Shown piece after piece: positions 27,534-37,635 of a stretch of DNA of 40,571 nt. Within the stretch, counting starts at the first letter, position 1. The number at the start of each line of letters is the position of its first letter. The translations under genes were made by a program, and so were the position numbers. Origin of the DNA: Methylicorpusculum sp. (lineage in GTDB: Bacteria > Pseudomonadota > Gammaproteobacteria > Methylococcales > Methylomonadaceae); NCBI RefSeq assembly GCF_030651835.1, contig NZ_JAUSBX010000008.1, forward strand, positions 1-40,571, in the 5' to 3' direction. The notes under the pieces were generated by a model, which did not search any database, was not told where the DNA came from, and saw only the letters and a program-made list of their open reading frames with translations.

Positions 27534-27672
27534 ACTTTGTCAGATAACAACGCCAAGCCCGACTGGAAGCTGGCATCCAGGGGCATGGAAGGTCAGCTTC
27601 GATTCATCCATGAATCCTGGATTCCGGCAATCCCTGCCGGAATGACGAGCGCCTTTTAGAATCTGACAAAGT
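27534..27672. repeat. MITE-like repeat with 12-bp perfect terminal inverted repeats
   Basis: ACTTTGTCAGAT (27534-27545) and ATCTGACAAAGT (27661-27672) are exact inverted copies. Between them lies a CCGGCAATCCCTGCCGG palindrome, 27625-27641, of the kind seen at 2621-2705, together with GCATCCAGG...CCTGGAT stretches. The length (139 bp) and the terminal repeats suggest a non-autonomous mobile or palindromic element. It sits between the convergent/divergent ends of the MotY-domain and esterase transcription units. Confidence 0.6.
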
Positions 27673-27718
27673 TGAATTAACCGGTTCATTGGGGTTATCG
27701 GCAACAGGCGCGCGTAAT

Positions 27719-28501
27719 TTAGTCCTTTAATAAAAAAGAATTGGCGATTTCAACAAACTCGCCCGGTTTTTCAGCATGTAACCAATGCCCGGCATTTTCA
27801 ATCGCTTTAATTCCGGCATTCGGAAACAGGTCATAAACCGCGTTGGGATCGGTATAGTTTGAATTACCCCCCACTATAAACAGCACGTTATCCTGCTGAT
27901 AATTCATGCCGTTGGTATCGGGAAAATCGATGATGTGAGGCGCTGAATGGTAAAAAATATCCAGATTGATGCGCCAGGAGAACCTAGTTTGCTCCAATAC
28001 GAGATTTTGAAGTAGAAATTGTCGGAAGCTTGCCTCCGGGATAGCTGCTTGCAACCAGCTATCTGCCTCTTTCCGGTTGTTGAGTTCAGGTAATGGCAGA
28101 TTTTTTAGCGCATTGATCAAATCATTAAAACTGTGCTGATAGGATACCGGCGCAATATCGACGATGATCATTTTGTTAACCCGCTCAGGCTGTTTCAAGG
28201 CAAACCACATAGCCACCTTACCACCCATGCTGTGACCCAATAATGCGGACTTCTCCAAACCCTGATCATCCATAAACCCAGCCAAATCCCGCGCCATAGA
28301 AGGGTAGTCCATCACCGGATCATGGGGCGAACGGCCATGGTTGCGCTGGTCGACCACATAAACATAGTGTTGCTGAGCCAGTTGTTGGGCTATTTGCCGC
28401 CAGTTTCGGGATGACGCAAAAAAACCATGCAGAATAATTAAAGGGGGATTCGCGTGATCGCCAAAGCTTTCAAAAACTAACGGGACGGTATTTGGAGTCA
28501 T
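27719..28501 (-). CDS. Alpha/beta-hydrolase esterase (YbfF-like)
   Basis: A 260-residue soluble hydrolase. The oxyanion-region LHGFFASSRNW, the nucleophile elbow GHSMGG with S91, and the catalytic histidine H239 in NAGHWLHAEKP are visible. The DQRNHGRSPH segment is typical of the YbfF esterase group, which acts on short acyl esters and CoA thioesters in vitro. It overlaps the preceding DUF445 gene by four bases (ATGA), so the two are co-translated; a functional link between them is unknown. Confidence 0.88.
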   Translation of the reverse strand: MTPNTVPLVFESFGDHANPPLIILHGFFASSRNWRQIAQQLAQQHYVYVVDQRNHGRSPHDPVMDYPSMARDLAGFMDDQGLEKSALLGHSMGGKVAMWFALKQPERVNKMIIVDIAPVSYQHSFNDLINALKNLPLPELNNRKEADSWLQAAIPEASFRQFLLQNLVLEQTRFSWRINLDIFYHSAPHIIDFPDTNGMNYQQDNVLFIVGGNSNYTDPNAVYDLFPNAGIKAIENAGHWLHAEKPGEFVEIANSFLLKD

Positions 28502-29220
28502 GCGTAATTAAAAAAAGCACCCAGAATGCCGCCAAACACCCCACCCCAGACAACCAGCCAACCTAAATGCTGGCGAATGATTTTCTGCACCATCTCTTTG
28601 ACCAACTGAGGGGTCAATTCTTTTAGCCGATTGTCAATCACTGTTTCGATCCGTTCGATAATATCGGTACCGATTTTATGGGCATCCAAACCTTGCTGTA
28701 GCGCATCTTTAAAACGGTCGGATTCAACCATTTCGCTGAGTACATTTTTCATTTTTTCAGTGAAGGGTTCTTTCAAAGGCAGCAAAGCTTCTTGCCCGCC
28801 CATCATCATCAGCATGCCACCGAACGATGAATTCATGATTGACGACACCAGACCCTCATAAACCTTGTCATAGTCGACCGCATTTAAAATCGGATCAAGA
28901 TTAAGAATCTTGCTACCTTCCCTTTCCTCTTTCTGAATAAATTGCTCGATATTCTCAACCGTAAAGAATTGCTCCATCATCAATTGCTTAATCGAATACT
29001 TGAATTCTTCAAAGCGACTGGGAATCACGCCAGAGCCATAGAGTAAGGGCACTTTTTCAAAGAGCATATACACTGCCAACCAGTTGGTAACGGCCCCTGA
29101 TAAGGCAAAAAAACCGATGGATTTCATCAGCGCAGACTGAACCGGACAAAGATAACCGGTCATAATGATGCCTATTGCCACAAAATTAGTGACAAAACTT
29201 TTGTTGATCCATTTCTTCAT
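28498..29220 (-). CDS. DUF445 family membrane protein
   Basis: A 240-residue protein with N-terminal hydrophobic segments (about 8-52), a long helical cytoplasmic or periplasmic middle and a C-terminal hairpin (LGWLVVWGGVFGGILGAFFN). The GAVTNWLAVYMLFEKVP stretch is a DUF445 signature. The family function is unknown. It is the first gene of a pair with the YbfF-like esterase. Confidence 0.83.
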   Translation of the reverse strand: MKKWINKSFVTNFVAIGIIMTGYLCPVQSALMKSIGFFALSGAVTNWLAVYMLFEKVPLLYGSGVIPSRFEEFKYSIKQLMMEQFFTVENIEQFIQKEEREGSKILNLDPILNAVDYDKVYEGLVSSIMNSSFGGMLMMMGGQEALLPLKEPFTEKMKNVLSEMVESDRFKDALQQGLDAHKIGTDIIERIETVIDNRLKELTPQLVKEMVQKIIRQHLGWLVVWGGVFGGILGAFFNYA

Positions 29221-29353
29221 AAAGTTTGAAAATTTACCAGTTAAATCGGAAGGTGCGGATTATAAACAAGATCAAAAAATCAGTACCACAATTTAAAAGC
29301 TGGGGATCGAGAAAAGTTGGTGTGAGTGACGTTAAAACAGTGAAGGGCCTCTG

Positions 29354-29965
29354 TTATTTAACAATCCACTGCTGATCCAGCAATAGTTTATCGTCGCTAA
29401 AAAGCTTTCCCACAAAGCGGTCATCGCGTATTAGCGGACCGACACCTTTAGGCGTGCCGGTCATCAACAAATCCCCATCAGCCAATGTCATAAATCGGCT
29501 GATGTCTTCCAACAAAAATTCCGGCTTGAAAAGCATAGCCTCATAACCGTCTGACTGAACCAAACCATCATTGAGCCATAATTCCATGCGAACGCTGGCC
29601 ATTGGAACTGTTAATTCAACAAATCCGGAAAATACCGCTGATCGATCGAATGCTTTTGCTCTTTCCCAGGGAAAGCCCTTTGATTTTAAGCCGGTTTGCA
29701 AGTCCCGTTTGGTCAGGTCAAAACCAAAGGCTAATGCAACAATTTTAGCCCGTTCGATCAGACAGACTATTTCACCTTCGTAATGAATCGGTGAAACATC
29801 ATTGGCATATAACTCGTCAGCAATCGCGGAATTAGGTTTGACAAACAAAACCGGTTCATCTGGAATTGCATTGTTAAGTTCGGCAACATGTTCTGCATAA
29901 TTTCGCCCGACGCAGACAATTTTTGAGGGGTAGATACAGCGAGACTCGAATGTAACAAAATTCAT
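29354..29965 (-). CDS. Fumarylacetoacetate-hydrolase-family protein (acylpyruvase-like)
   Basis: A 203-residue single-domain FAH-fold enzyme. The opening KIVCVGRNYAEH and metal-site HYEGE (E63, E65) with a third acidic residue in the GFDLTKRDLQ segment (D83) are the family marks; KGFPWERAKAFD follows. Close relatives hydrolyse acylpyruvates or decarboxylate oxaloacetate. The single-domain length agrees with YcgM-type members. No aromatic degradation genes are nearby, so the physiological substrate cannot be given. Confidence 0.88.
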   Translation of the reverse strand: MNFVTFESRCIYPSKIVCVGRNYAEHVAELNNAIPDEPVLFVKPNSAIADELYANDVSPIHYEGEIVCLIERAKIVALAFGFDLTKRDLQTGLKSKGFPWERAKAFDRSAVFSGFVELTVPMASVRMELWLNDGLVQSDGYEAMLFKPEFLLEDISRFMTLADGDLLMTGTPKGVGPLIRDDRFVGKLFSDDKLLLDQQWIVK

Positions 29966-30029
29966 GGCCAGCTATTCGCTAAATGAGCAAAAACGTCAAT
30001 TCCGCCTCGCAAGATACTCGAGTAAGACT

Positions 30030-30392
30030 TTACTTGGGCTCTTTGACCGGTTTATCGGCATGTAAAGCATACCAGCCAATAGCAATCCGGTATAAATAAA
30101 GCAAAATAGTCGGTATCAGAATAAAGAATCCAATACCCACCTGGAAAGTCAGCGCAGATAAAGTCAAACCGGCCAGCGTCATCCAGGCTGTTGTTATTTG
30201 CCATTCGAAATGTGACTCCAGCCAGGTCCCTCTCACTTGTTCACGCTTAACGAAGTTGATGATGACACCCACAATCAACGGTATGCCGGCAAACCCGAAG
30301 GTTAACACCTGACACAGGTAGACAATGGCGGTCAGTTTTTTCAGTGATTTTATTTGTTCATCATTTGATGGGGTATTCATGATGTCGTTCAT
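30030..30392 (-). CDS. DUF4870-like small membrane protein
   Basis: A 120-residue protein with about three membrane helices (near 23-45, 63-85 and 86-103) and polar ends. The start at 30392 is chosen because AAGGAG lies about 9 bases upstream; the open frame begins ten codons earlier without a site. The layout (short polar N-terminus, a helix with FGFAGIPLIVGVIINF, then paired helices) matches DUF4870-type proteins of unknown function. Confidence 0.75.
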   Translation of the reverse strand: MNDIMNTPSNDEQIKSLKKLTAIVYLCQVLTFGFAGIPLIVGVIINFVKREQVRGTWLESHFEWQITTAWMTLAGLTLSALTFQVGIGFFILIPTILLYLYRIAIGWYALHADKPVKEPK

Positions 30393-30610
30393 CTTATATC
30401 TCCTTTGAATGGGTTGACCCACTTAAATAGGATTAAACTTGAAGGCTCCAATTCTTATAAATTCTGCAACTAATGCGATTAACCCCATCAGTTGCGGAAC
30501 TTGTTTTTTGCTTGTCCTAAAAAAGTAAGCTGTTATTGTTTTTTACGTAAATAGGACTGCTAAATTATCTGTTTGTTCATAACAGAGCTTCAGATGAACT
30601 TTTCTGATGC

Positions 30611-31087
30611 TTACTTTATTCGCCAATGCACCATTGAGGCATAGGCTGAACTGCCATGAATATCGGGTATGATCGTCAATTCAAGCAACTTGACCCCGGT
30701 CAGGTGAACTGTGTAATTCTCTATTTCGCAAGAGGCGTTCGTTGGATTGAAATTCCATTGTTGCCTGACGATCTCGCCCCGCACATCACCTGTCTCGTCA
30801 GCCCATTTCAGAACAAACTGTTGTGTTCTTACTACCGATGATTCAACAAAGCGTAATTGAATTCCATTGAGTGATTGAGGATGATCAAACACCAGGCGGA
30901 TTGTTTGTTTACCCGGCTTTGCAGACTTCCATCCGCCGTTGCCGCTCTCCAGTAACGCAGATTCGATGGGATGTTCAGGATCTTCCGAGGTCACTTCAAC
31001 GGTAACGCCGCTTTCTAAATTCAGCCAGTTCTCAGGCTGAAAAGAACCCTCAATATCTGACTGATCTTCAATTATTATTTTTTTCAC
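30611..31087 (-). CDS. Soluble beta-rich protein, possible galactose-binding-like fold
   Basis: A 158-residue protein with no signal peptide and an alternating-strand pattern. The motifs KQTIRLVFDHPQSLNGIQL and a final HGSSAYASMVHWRIK recall the discoidin/carbohydrate-binding jelly-roll group, a tentative fold call. It starts at GTG with AAGGAG 8-9 bases upstream. A two-unit candidate regulatory box is just upstream (31104-31120). Function unknown. Confidence 0.65.
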   Translation of the reverse strand: MKKIIIEDQSDIEGSFQPENWLNLESGVTVEVTSEDPEHPIESALLESGNGGWKSAKPGKQTIRLVFDHPQSLNGIQLRFVESSVVRTQQFVLKWADETGDVRGEIVRQQWNFNPTNASCEIENYTVHLTGVKLLELTIIPDIHGSSAYASMVHWRIK

Positions 31088-31103
31088 AATGGGAACTCCT
31101 TAA

Positions 31104-31120
31104 GTTAACGCTAAATTAAT
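31104..31120 (-). promoter_or_regulatory. Candidate two-unit box GTTAAC-N5-ATTAAT
   Basis: GTTAAC (31104-31109) and ATTAAT (31115-31120) are 11 bp apart, the same phasing as the TTAACC arrays elsewhere. The box lies only 17-33 bp before the GTG start of the galactose-binding-like gene, so it would overlap or follow the promoter. With only two units it could be chance. Confidence 0.25.
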
Positions 31121-31170
31121 CCATACTCGAATTTACAACGTAGAGTAGAAAAATATTCATCGAATTAACC

Positions 31171-31234
31171 TAAAAAAGCAGCTCTTACCTTGGCAGAAAA
31201 CTTAATCGAAGTCTGCACAACAACTGCTTTTTTA
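31171..31234. terminator. Possible terminator-like inverted repeat
   Basis: TAAAAAAGCAG (31171-31181) and CTGCTTTTTTA (31224-31234) are perfect 11-bp inverted copies 42 bases apart. The T-run on the right arm could end transcription on the plus strand, and the A-run on the left arm on the minus strand, downstream of the alcohol dehydrogenase remnant. The long loop makes this weak. Confidence 0.3.
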
Positions 31235-31238
31235 AGGT

Positions 31239-31553
31239 TTAAGCGATTTCAAGACTGCTCATATCGGTCACAAAGCGATAGTTAACACCGCTTTTCAGCA
31301 TTCGCTCATAAGCCTCATTAATTATTTGTTTCAGGATGATTTGTATATCCAAGACTATCTTAAGTTCAGCGCAGAAATCCAGCATTTCCTGTATTTCTTT
31401 AATCCCGCACATTGAAAAACCGGCAAAATTACGACACTTAAAAATAAGTTGTCTCACAGCTGACAAGGGATGAAGATGATCGTGAAGCCCTAAAAGACAA
31501 AACACCCCGTCACGGTTAAAAGCGGCAAAGATATCCCAATTTGGAAGTGCCAC
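31239..31553 (-). pseudogene. C-terminal remnant of a zinc-type alcohol dehydrogenase
   Basis: The 104-residue frame matches only the last third of cinnamyl/YahK-type alcohol dehydrogenases: FNRDGVFCLLGL, the FAGFSMCGIKEIQEMLDFCAE helix, and the closing QIINEAYERMLKSGVNYRFV. The zinc-binding N-terminal half and the start of the nucleotide-binding domain, which would lie at higher coordinates, are absent. No start codon context or ribosome binding site supports expression of the fragment. It is best read as a truncated gene. Confidence 0.75.
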
Positions 31554-32091
31554 TAAAGTATTAAAATAAAATCCACACGAGCGGGTCTCATGTTTTTTCT
31601 AACGCTTTTGTGATGTTTAGAAATCACTCATCAGCTCAATCCATGCCAACCAACGAGGCTTACTTTACCACCTTTTCCAATTTGCCAGTTTTTTAGCAGC
31701 AATTCTCATTTTGAAGATTACAGCAGCAATTTCCAGTTTGATGATAAAAAAGGGAGTCGTAAGCTTTGCGGGGATGTTGGCAGCAAGGATGCTACCGTCA
31801 AGCCCCCATGGATGGGTTTACGGCGTTCATCGCAAGGCTTACGCCACCCCTTAAAACTACACTAAAAGTTCAAACTGAAAATTGCTGACATTACAAGGAG
31901 TTTCGTCCTTTAAACGTAAATGGTGTCAGCCGTAATTATCGGTGATGCAGAACGGATAGAAATGAAATCAGATAAGCATATTTAGGCCACACTTTAAAGG
32001 CTTTAATCTCCCTCTAACTTATGCTAATCTACCGGCCAATTCAGTATATCGGCTTATATCTATCGATTACCGGGCATTAAACCATTCAATT
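31554..32091. other. Intergenic region before tRNA-Lys
   Basis: These 538 bases hold a Y-shaped repeat (31724-31887), a partial duplicate of its outer arm (about 31696-31717, AGCAGCAATTCTCATTTTGAAG) and the promoter region of the tRNA. No protein gene is supported. Confidence 0.55.
31724..31887. repeat. Y-shaped palindromic repeat, copy E, with outer inverted arms
   Basis: Outer arms CAGCAATTTCCAGTTTGA (31724-31741) and TCAAACTGAAAATTGCTG (31870-31887) are inverted copies with one mismatch. An inner stem pairs CGTAAGCTTTGCG (from about 31759) with CGCAAGGCTTACG (31830-31842), and the core contains GGCAGCA...TGCTACC and CCCCCATGGATGGG hairpins. Read on the minus strand the core is nearly the same as copy A at 1-103. 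This is the most complete copy in the window. Confidence 0.72.
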
Positions 32092-32167
32092 GGGGTGTTA
32101 GCTCAGCTGGTAGAGCAGTGGACTCTTAATCCATGGGTCCAGGGTTCGAATCCCTGACGCCCCACCA
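32092..32167 (+). tRNA. tRNA-Lys (anticodon CTT)
   Basis: A 76-base cloverleaf: acceptor stem GGGGTGT with ACGCCCC (one G-T pair), D-arm AGCTCAGCTGGTAGAGC, anticodon loop CTCTTAA with CTT at 32125-32127, T-arm GGGTTCGAATCCC, discriminator A and encoded CCA. It decodes AAG lysine codons. It lies 144 bp before the N-ATPase operon on the same strand. Confidence 0.95.
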
Positions 32168-32266
32168 ATAGAATCAAAGGCTTATTCAATTTGTTGTTTA
32201 TCAAAAAAAAGCCACGTTACACTTCCAAAAAATCATCCGCAACACTTGCCGAAAAAACAGGCATAA

Positions 32267-34096
<1,830 letters not shown>

Positions 34097-34100
<4 letters not shown>

Positions 34101-34369
34101 ACAGCCGACTGCATTTGAAAAAAAAGATTGAGAGCCAAATAAAACGAATAAAACAAGCCGATAAAGACCGCCCCAATTTATTGTCGCAAACCATTTACAT
34201 CGGCACCTTGGGTTTGGTCATGGTGCTGCCTATTGTTGCCGGAATCTATTTAGGTCATTGGCTGGATAGCGGCATACCCGGTTATTCAATGCGTTGGACA
34301 CTGAGTCTTTTATTTCTGGGTGTCCTGATTGGAATTGCCAATGTCTATTTTTTAATTAAAGAACTTTAG
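34097..34369 (+). CDS. atpQ: AtpQ-like small membrane subunit of N-ATPase (AtpI/gene-1 type)
   Basis: A 90-residue protein with a basic N-terminal coil (about 1-27) and two membrane helices (about 33-50 and 64-86). GIYLGHWLDSG joins the helices, as in the AtpI/ATPase gene-1 family. In standard N-ATPase operons a second small gene, atpR, follows; here only 8 bp separate this gene from subunit a, so atpR is absent. Probably involved in rotor-ring assembly. Confidence 0.82.
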
Positions 34370-34377
34370 GCAAACCC

Positions 34378-35037
34378 ATGGAAAACGAGTTTTATGTTGC
34401 CTTCGGTCCACTGATGATAAGTGGTTCTGTCATTACCACATGGGGTGTCATGCTGGCCATTGCCTGCTTAGCCTGGCTATCGACGCGGCATCTGGAAAAA
34501 CTGCCGGATTCGGTACAAACCAGCGTTGAAATTGTCGTGTCGGCTATTGATGAGGCTATTCTTGCCGTAGCCCCCCAACACGGACGTCAGATCTTGCCTT
34601 TTATTGCAACCCTCTGGTTATTTTTACTGATAGCCAATTTGGCTGGCTTGATCCCCGGCTTGCATTCCCCCACCCGCGATCTATCGGTGACGTGCGCGTT
34701 GGCTGTGCTGGTGTTTTTTTCAGCGCATTGGTTTGGCATCAAAAATCTGGGCTTGAAAAACTATCTGCGTCATTATTTATCACCCAGCCCGATTTTATTG
34801 CCGTTTCATTTAATCAGCGAATTGTCCCGGACGCTGGCACTGGCCATTCGTCTGTTCGGCAATATCATGAGCCTGGAAATGGCCGCCATGTTAATTTTAT
34901 TGGTGGCCGGTTTTCTGGCGCCTATTCCGATTTTGATGCTGCACATCATCGAAGCATTGGTGCAAGCCTATATTTTCGGCATGCTGGCTTTGATCTATCT
35001 GGCCGGTGCCATGCAGTCCCAACAACCAAACTCATAG
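34378..35037 (+). CDS. atpB: N-type F-ATPase subunit a
   Basis: A 219-residue membrane subunit that forms the two ion half-channels next to the c-ring. The essential arginine is R158 in LALAIRLFGN, followed by the SLEMAAMLILL helix and a C-terminal helix IIEALVQAYIFGMLALIYLAG. The length is typical for the N-ATPase form. It follows AtpQ by 8 bp and precedes subunit c by 9 bp. Confidence 0.92.
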   Translation: MENEFYVAFGPLMISGSVITTWGVMLAIACLAWLSTRHLEKLPDSVQTSVEIVVSAIDEAILAVAPQHGRQILPFIATLWLFLLIANLAGLIPGLHSPTRDLSVTCALAVLVFFSAHWFGIKNLGLKNYLRHYLSPSPILLPFHLISELSRTLALAIRLFGNIMSLEMAAMLILLVAGFLAPIPILMLHIIEALVQAYIFGMLALIYLAGAMQSQQPNS

Positions 35038-35046
35038 GAAGCCATC

Positions 35047-35316
35047 GTGTCAGAAATTTCCCTTATCGTATTTGGATCAAGCGTTGCGGCAATCATCGGC
35101 ATTGCCTTGGGTGTCATGTTGCCGGCGTTAGCCATGGGCAAAGCGATCAGCAGTGCATTGGAAGCTATTTCCCGACAACCGGAATCAGAACGCTCGATTA
35201 TGCGCACCTTGTTTATAGGCCTGGCGATGATTGAATCGCTGGCTATCTATTGTTTAGTGATCATTTTGATTGTGTTATTCAAAAATCCGCTGCTTGAGTA
35301 CATTTTAAATAAGTGA
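35047..35316 (+). CDS. atpE: N-type F-ATPase subunit c (rotor ring)
   Basis: An 89-residue helical hairpin. Helix 1 (about 5-38) leads to the polar loop SRQPE (42-46) that contacts the central stalk. Helix 2 carries the ion-binding glutamate E63 followed by S64, with Y68 one turn on. Positions that supply extra polar ligands in sodium-binding relatives are here M30 in helix 1 (usually Gln or Glu) and L65 (usually Thr). A proton may therefore be the coupling ion; this is inference. Confidence 0.92.
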   Translation: MSEISLIVFGSSVAAIIGIALGVMLPALAMGKAISSALEAISRQPESERSIMRTLFIGLAMIESLAIYCLVIILIVLFKNPLLEYILNK

Positions 35317-35382
35317 AAAGCCGAAAATTCCAACGTCAAGGAACTACAGGTTAATGCTTTTTAACGATTCAGCCGTCATCAA

Positions 35383-36138
35383 ATGCTTATGGATTTTAAC
35401 GTCTCGACCTTTTTTCTTGAAATAATCAATTTTCTGATATTGCTATGGGTGCTACAAAGGCTGTTTTATAAACCTTTATTGGAAGTGATCGCCAAGCGGA
35501 AAAGCTTTATCGACCAGACCGTTGCAGACGCGAATACGACCAAGCAACAGGCCGAAGCGCTTCGCGACCAGTATCAAAACCGGCAGCAGCAGTGGGAGCA
35601 GGAAAAGCAGGCTGCGCTAGTCAGTTTGAATCAACAAATCGAAGCGGAAAGAAGCCTACAGTTGAATAAACTGCGTTCTGATCTTGAGGATGAAAAGCAG
35701 AAATTACAGGTCTCGGTATCCCGTCAGCAAGAAGAATTTAAAAAACTGGCCGAAAAACAGGCTTTAAAAAACGGTGCCCGATTTGCCGTATTATTATTGC
35801 AACAGACCGCTTCTGATGAGTTGGAAGCCAAATTAACAAGCCTGTTAATCGATAAGCTATCAAGCTTACCGAATGATTGCACCTCATCGCTTCACCTGCT
35901 CAAAACCCAAAAAACTATACCCATCAAAATAAGCAGCGCTTACCTCATGCCAGTTGAGCTTCGCAAACAACTCGAACTGAAACTTAAGGCATTGATCGAT
36001 GGGACCATCACCTTCCACTATTTTCAGGCGGAGGAATTAATTGCAGGCGTGCGTATCGATATCGACTCATGGGAGCTCAATGCCAATCTTCAACACGAAT
36101 TAAGCGCGTTTGCCGAGCTTGCTGATGAAATCGTCTAA
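35383..36138 (+). CDS. atpF: N-type F-ATPase subunit b, with delta-like C-terminal region
   Basis: A 251-residue peripheral-stalk subunit. One N-terminal membrane helix (about 10-26) is followed by a long charged coiled coil (about 35-150). The last 70 residues, from IKISSAYLMP to ELIAGVRIDIDSWELNANLQHELSAF, resemble the C-terminal domain of subunit delta, which has no separate gene here. The second ATG two codons in is an alternative start. It follows subunit c by 66 bp. Confidence 0.86.
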   Translation: MLMDFNVSTFFLEIINFLILLWVLQRLFYKPLLEVIAKRKSFIDQTVADANTTKQQAEALRDQYQNRQQQWEQEKQAALVSLNQQIEAERSLQLNKLRSDLEDEKQKLQVSVSRQQEEFKKLAEKQALKNGARFAVLLLQQTASDELEAKLTSLLIDKLSSLPNDCTSSLHLLKTQKTIPIKISSAYLMPVELRKQLELKLKALIDGTITFHYFQAEELIAGVRIDIDSWELNANLQHELSAFAELADEIV

Positions 36139-36159
36139 GTCAACCTGCAGTAGCCGCCC

Positions 36160-37632
36160 ATGCCTGTAACCCGTGTTCTTGACCAGCAATCTGAATGGTT
36201 AGCCAGCTACCAGCCGGGCTTGCGAGTCGGAGAAAAAGGCAGTGTCGTTTCAATTGGCGACGGCATCAGCTGGATCAAAGGCTTACCTTCTGCCGCGATT
36301 GAAGATGTTTTGATTTTTGCCGACGGCAGCCGTGGTGTGGTTTTTGACCTTAACCGTGACAGGATCGGTGCAATATTACTTTATGAAACAGAATCGCTAA
36401 CGGCAGGGACTTCTGTGCGTCTGGCTAAACATTCGCTCAGTATTCCTGTCGGCAACGAATTTATCGGCCGGATTGTGGATCCTATGGGGATGCCGCTAGA
36501 TGGTTTACCAGCCCCAGTCTCCTTAATACGAGAAAATCTTGAAAAGGCTTCTCCTGCGATTACGGCACGGGACTTTGTTGATAGGCCCTTGTACACCGGC
36601 ATCAAAATTATTGACACCTTGATACCCATAGGAAAAGGCCAGCGCCAATTAATCATTGGGGATGAAGGCTTGGGCAGAAGCTCGATTGCCATTGACACGG
36701 TGATCAATCAAAAAAATCAGAATGTCATCTGCATTTATGTATTGATCGGTCAAAAACGTTCTGCGGTAGTCAACACCATCGACATTTTAAAGAAACAAGG
36801 CGCGCTTGATTACACGGTCTGCGTGGTTGCAGAGGCTACGGCCTTGCCGGGGCTGCAGTATATCGCCCCGTTTGCCGGCTGCGCGCTGGCCGATTACTGG
36901 ATGTCTCAGGGCCGGGATACACTGATTGTTTACGATGATTTATCCACCCATGCCAAAACTTACCGGGAACTTTCGTTATTATTGCGTCGTCCGCCTGGCA
37001 GAGAGGCTTATCCGGGAGATATTTTCTTTGTCCATTCCAGATTACTGGAAAGATCGACCCGTTTAAATGCTAAAAACGGCGGCGGCAGCATGACGGCATT
37101 ACCTATTGTCGAGACTCAACAAGGTGAAATTTCGGCTTATATTCCCACCAATTTGATTTCAATTACCGACGGTCAGATCTATCTGGACAGCAACCTCTTC
37201 GTTTCAGGATTTCGTCCGGCGATTGATATTACCAAATCGGTTTCGCGGATTGGCGGCAAAGCACAGCATCTCGCTATTCGTGATCAAGCCGGTAAAATGA
37301 AACTGGATTACCTGCAGTTTCTGGAACTGGAAACCTTCACCCGCTTCGGGCAACGTCTGGAAGCATCCATGGAGGAGCGGATCAAACGCGGTAGAATTTT
37401 GCGAGAAATACTCAAGCAAGATCGACTGTCACCACTGAGCAATCTCTTTCAGCTTGCCTGGTTAAAAAGTTTCAATGGTGGTTATTTCGACGCGGTTAAC
37501 CTGCCTGAAATTGCGCCAATGCTCAGCCAAATTGAGCAGAGTTCTCACAACTCGGGCCTGTCACTTGACAGCAGCGAGGAGCAATGGCGAGTTGCTCTTA
37601 GTGAATGGTTTAAGCGGCCAGCGGAGACCTAA
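36160..37632 (+). CDS. atpA: N-type F-ATPase subunit alpha
   Basis: A 490-residue non-catalytic subunit with the usual beta-barrel, nucleotide-binding and helical domains. The P-loop reads GDEGLGRSS (167-175): R173 stands where the family has lysine and serine follows in place of threonine. The arginine-finger region [16 protein letters not shown] is intact. Alpha binds Mg-ATP without hydrolysis, so the change may alter nucleotide occupancy or regulation instead of catalysis. The rest of the gene is full length. It sits 21 bp behind subunit b and 3 bp before gamma. Confidence 0.9.
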   Translation: MPVTRVLDQQSEWLASYQPGLRVGEKGSVVSIGDGISWIKGLPSAAIEDVLIFADGSRGVVFDLNRDRIGAILLYETESLTAGTSVRLAKHSLSIPVGNEFIGRIVDPMGMPLDGLPAPVSLIRENLEKASPAITARDFVDRPLYTGIKIIDTLIPIGKGQRQLIIGDEGLGRSSIAIDTVINQKNQNVICIYVLIGQKRSAVVNTIDILKKQGALDYTVCVVAEATALPGLQYIAPFAGCALADYWMSQGRDTLIVYDDLSTHAKTYRELSLLLRRPPGREAYPGDIFFVHSRLLERSTRLNAKNGGGSMTALPIVETQQGEISAYIPTNLISITDGQIYLDSNLFVSGFRPAIDITKSVSRIGGKAQHLAIRDQAGKMKLDYLQFLELETFTRFGQRLEASMEERIKRGRILREILKQDRLSPLSNLFQLAWLKSFNGGYFDAVNLPEIAPMLSQIEQSSHNSGLSLDSSEEQWRVALSEWFKRPAET

Positions 37633-37635
37633 AAC

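Noticed and set aside
31155-31160. Single TTAACC motifs at 112, 27675 and 31155
   Set aside because: Each lacks a second unit at 11 bp, so they are indistinguishable from chance.
32092-32167. tRNA-Lys as an integration site for a mobile island
   Set aside because: No integrase gene and no second copy of the tRNA 3' end were seen in the window; kept only as a low-scored suggestion.
34692-35234. 180-codon frame on the plus strand spanning subunits a and c
   Set aside because: It runs out of frame across two well-supported ATPase genes and shows no recognisable domain.
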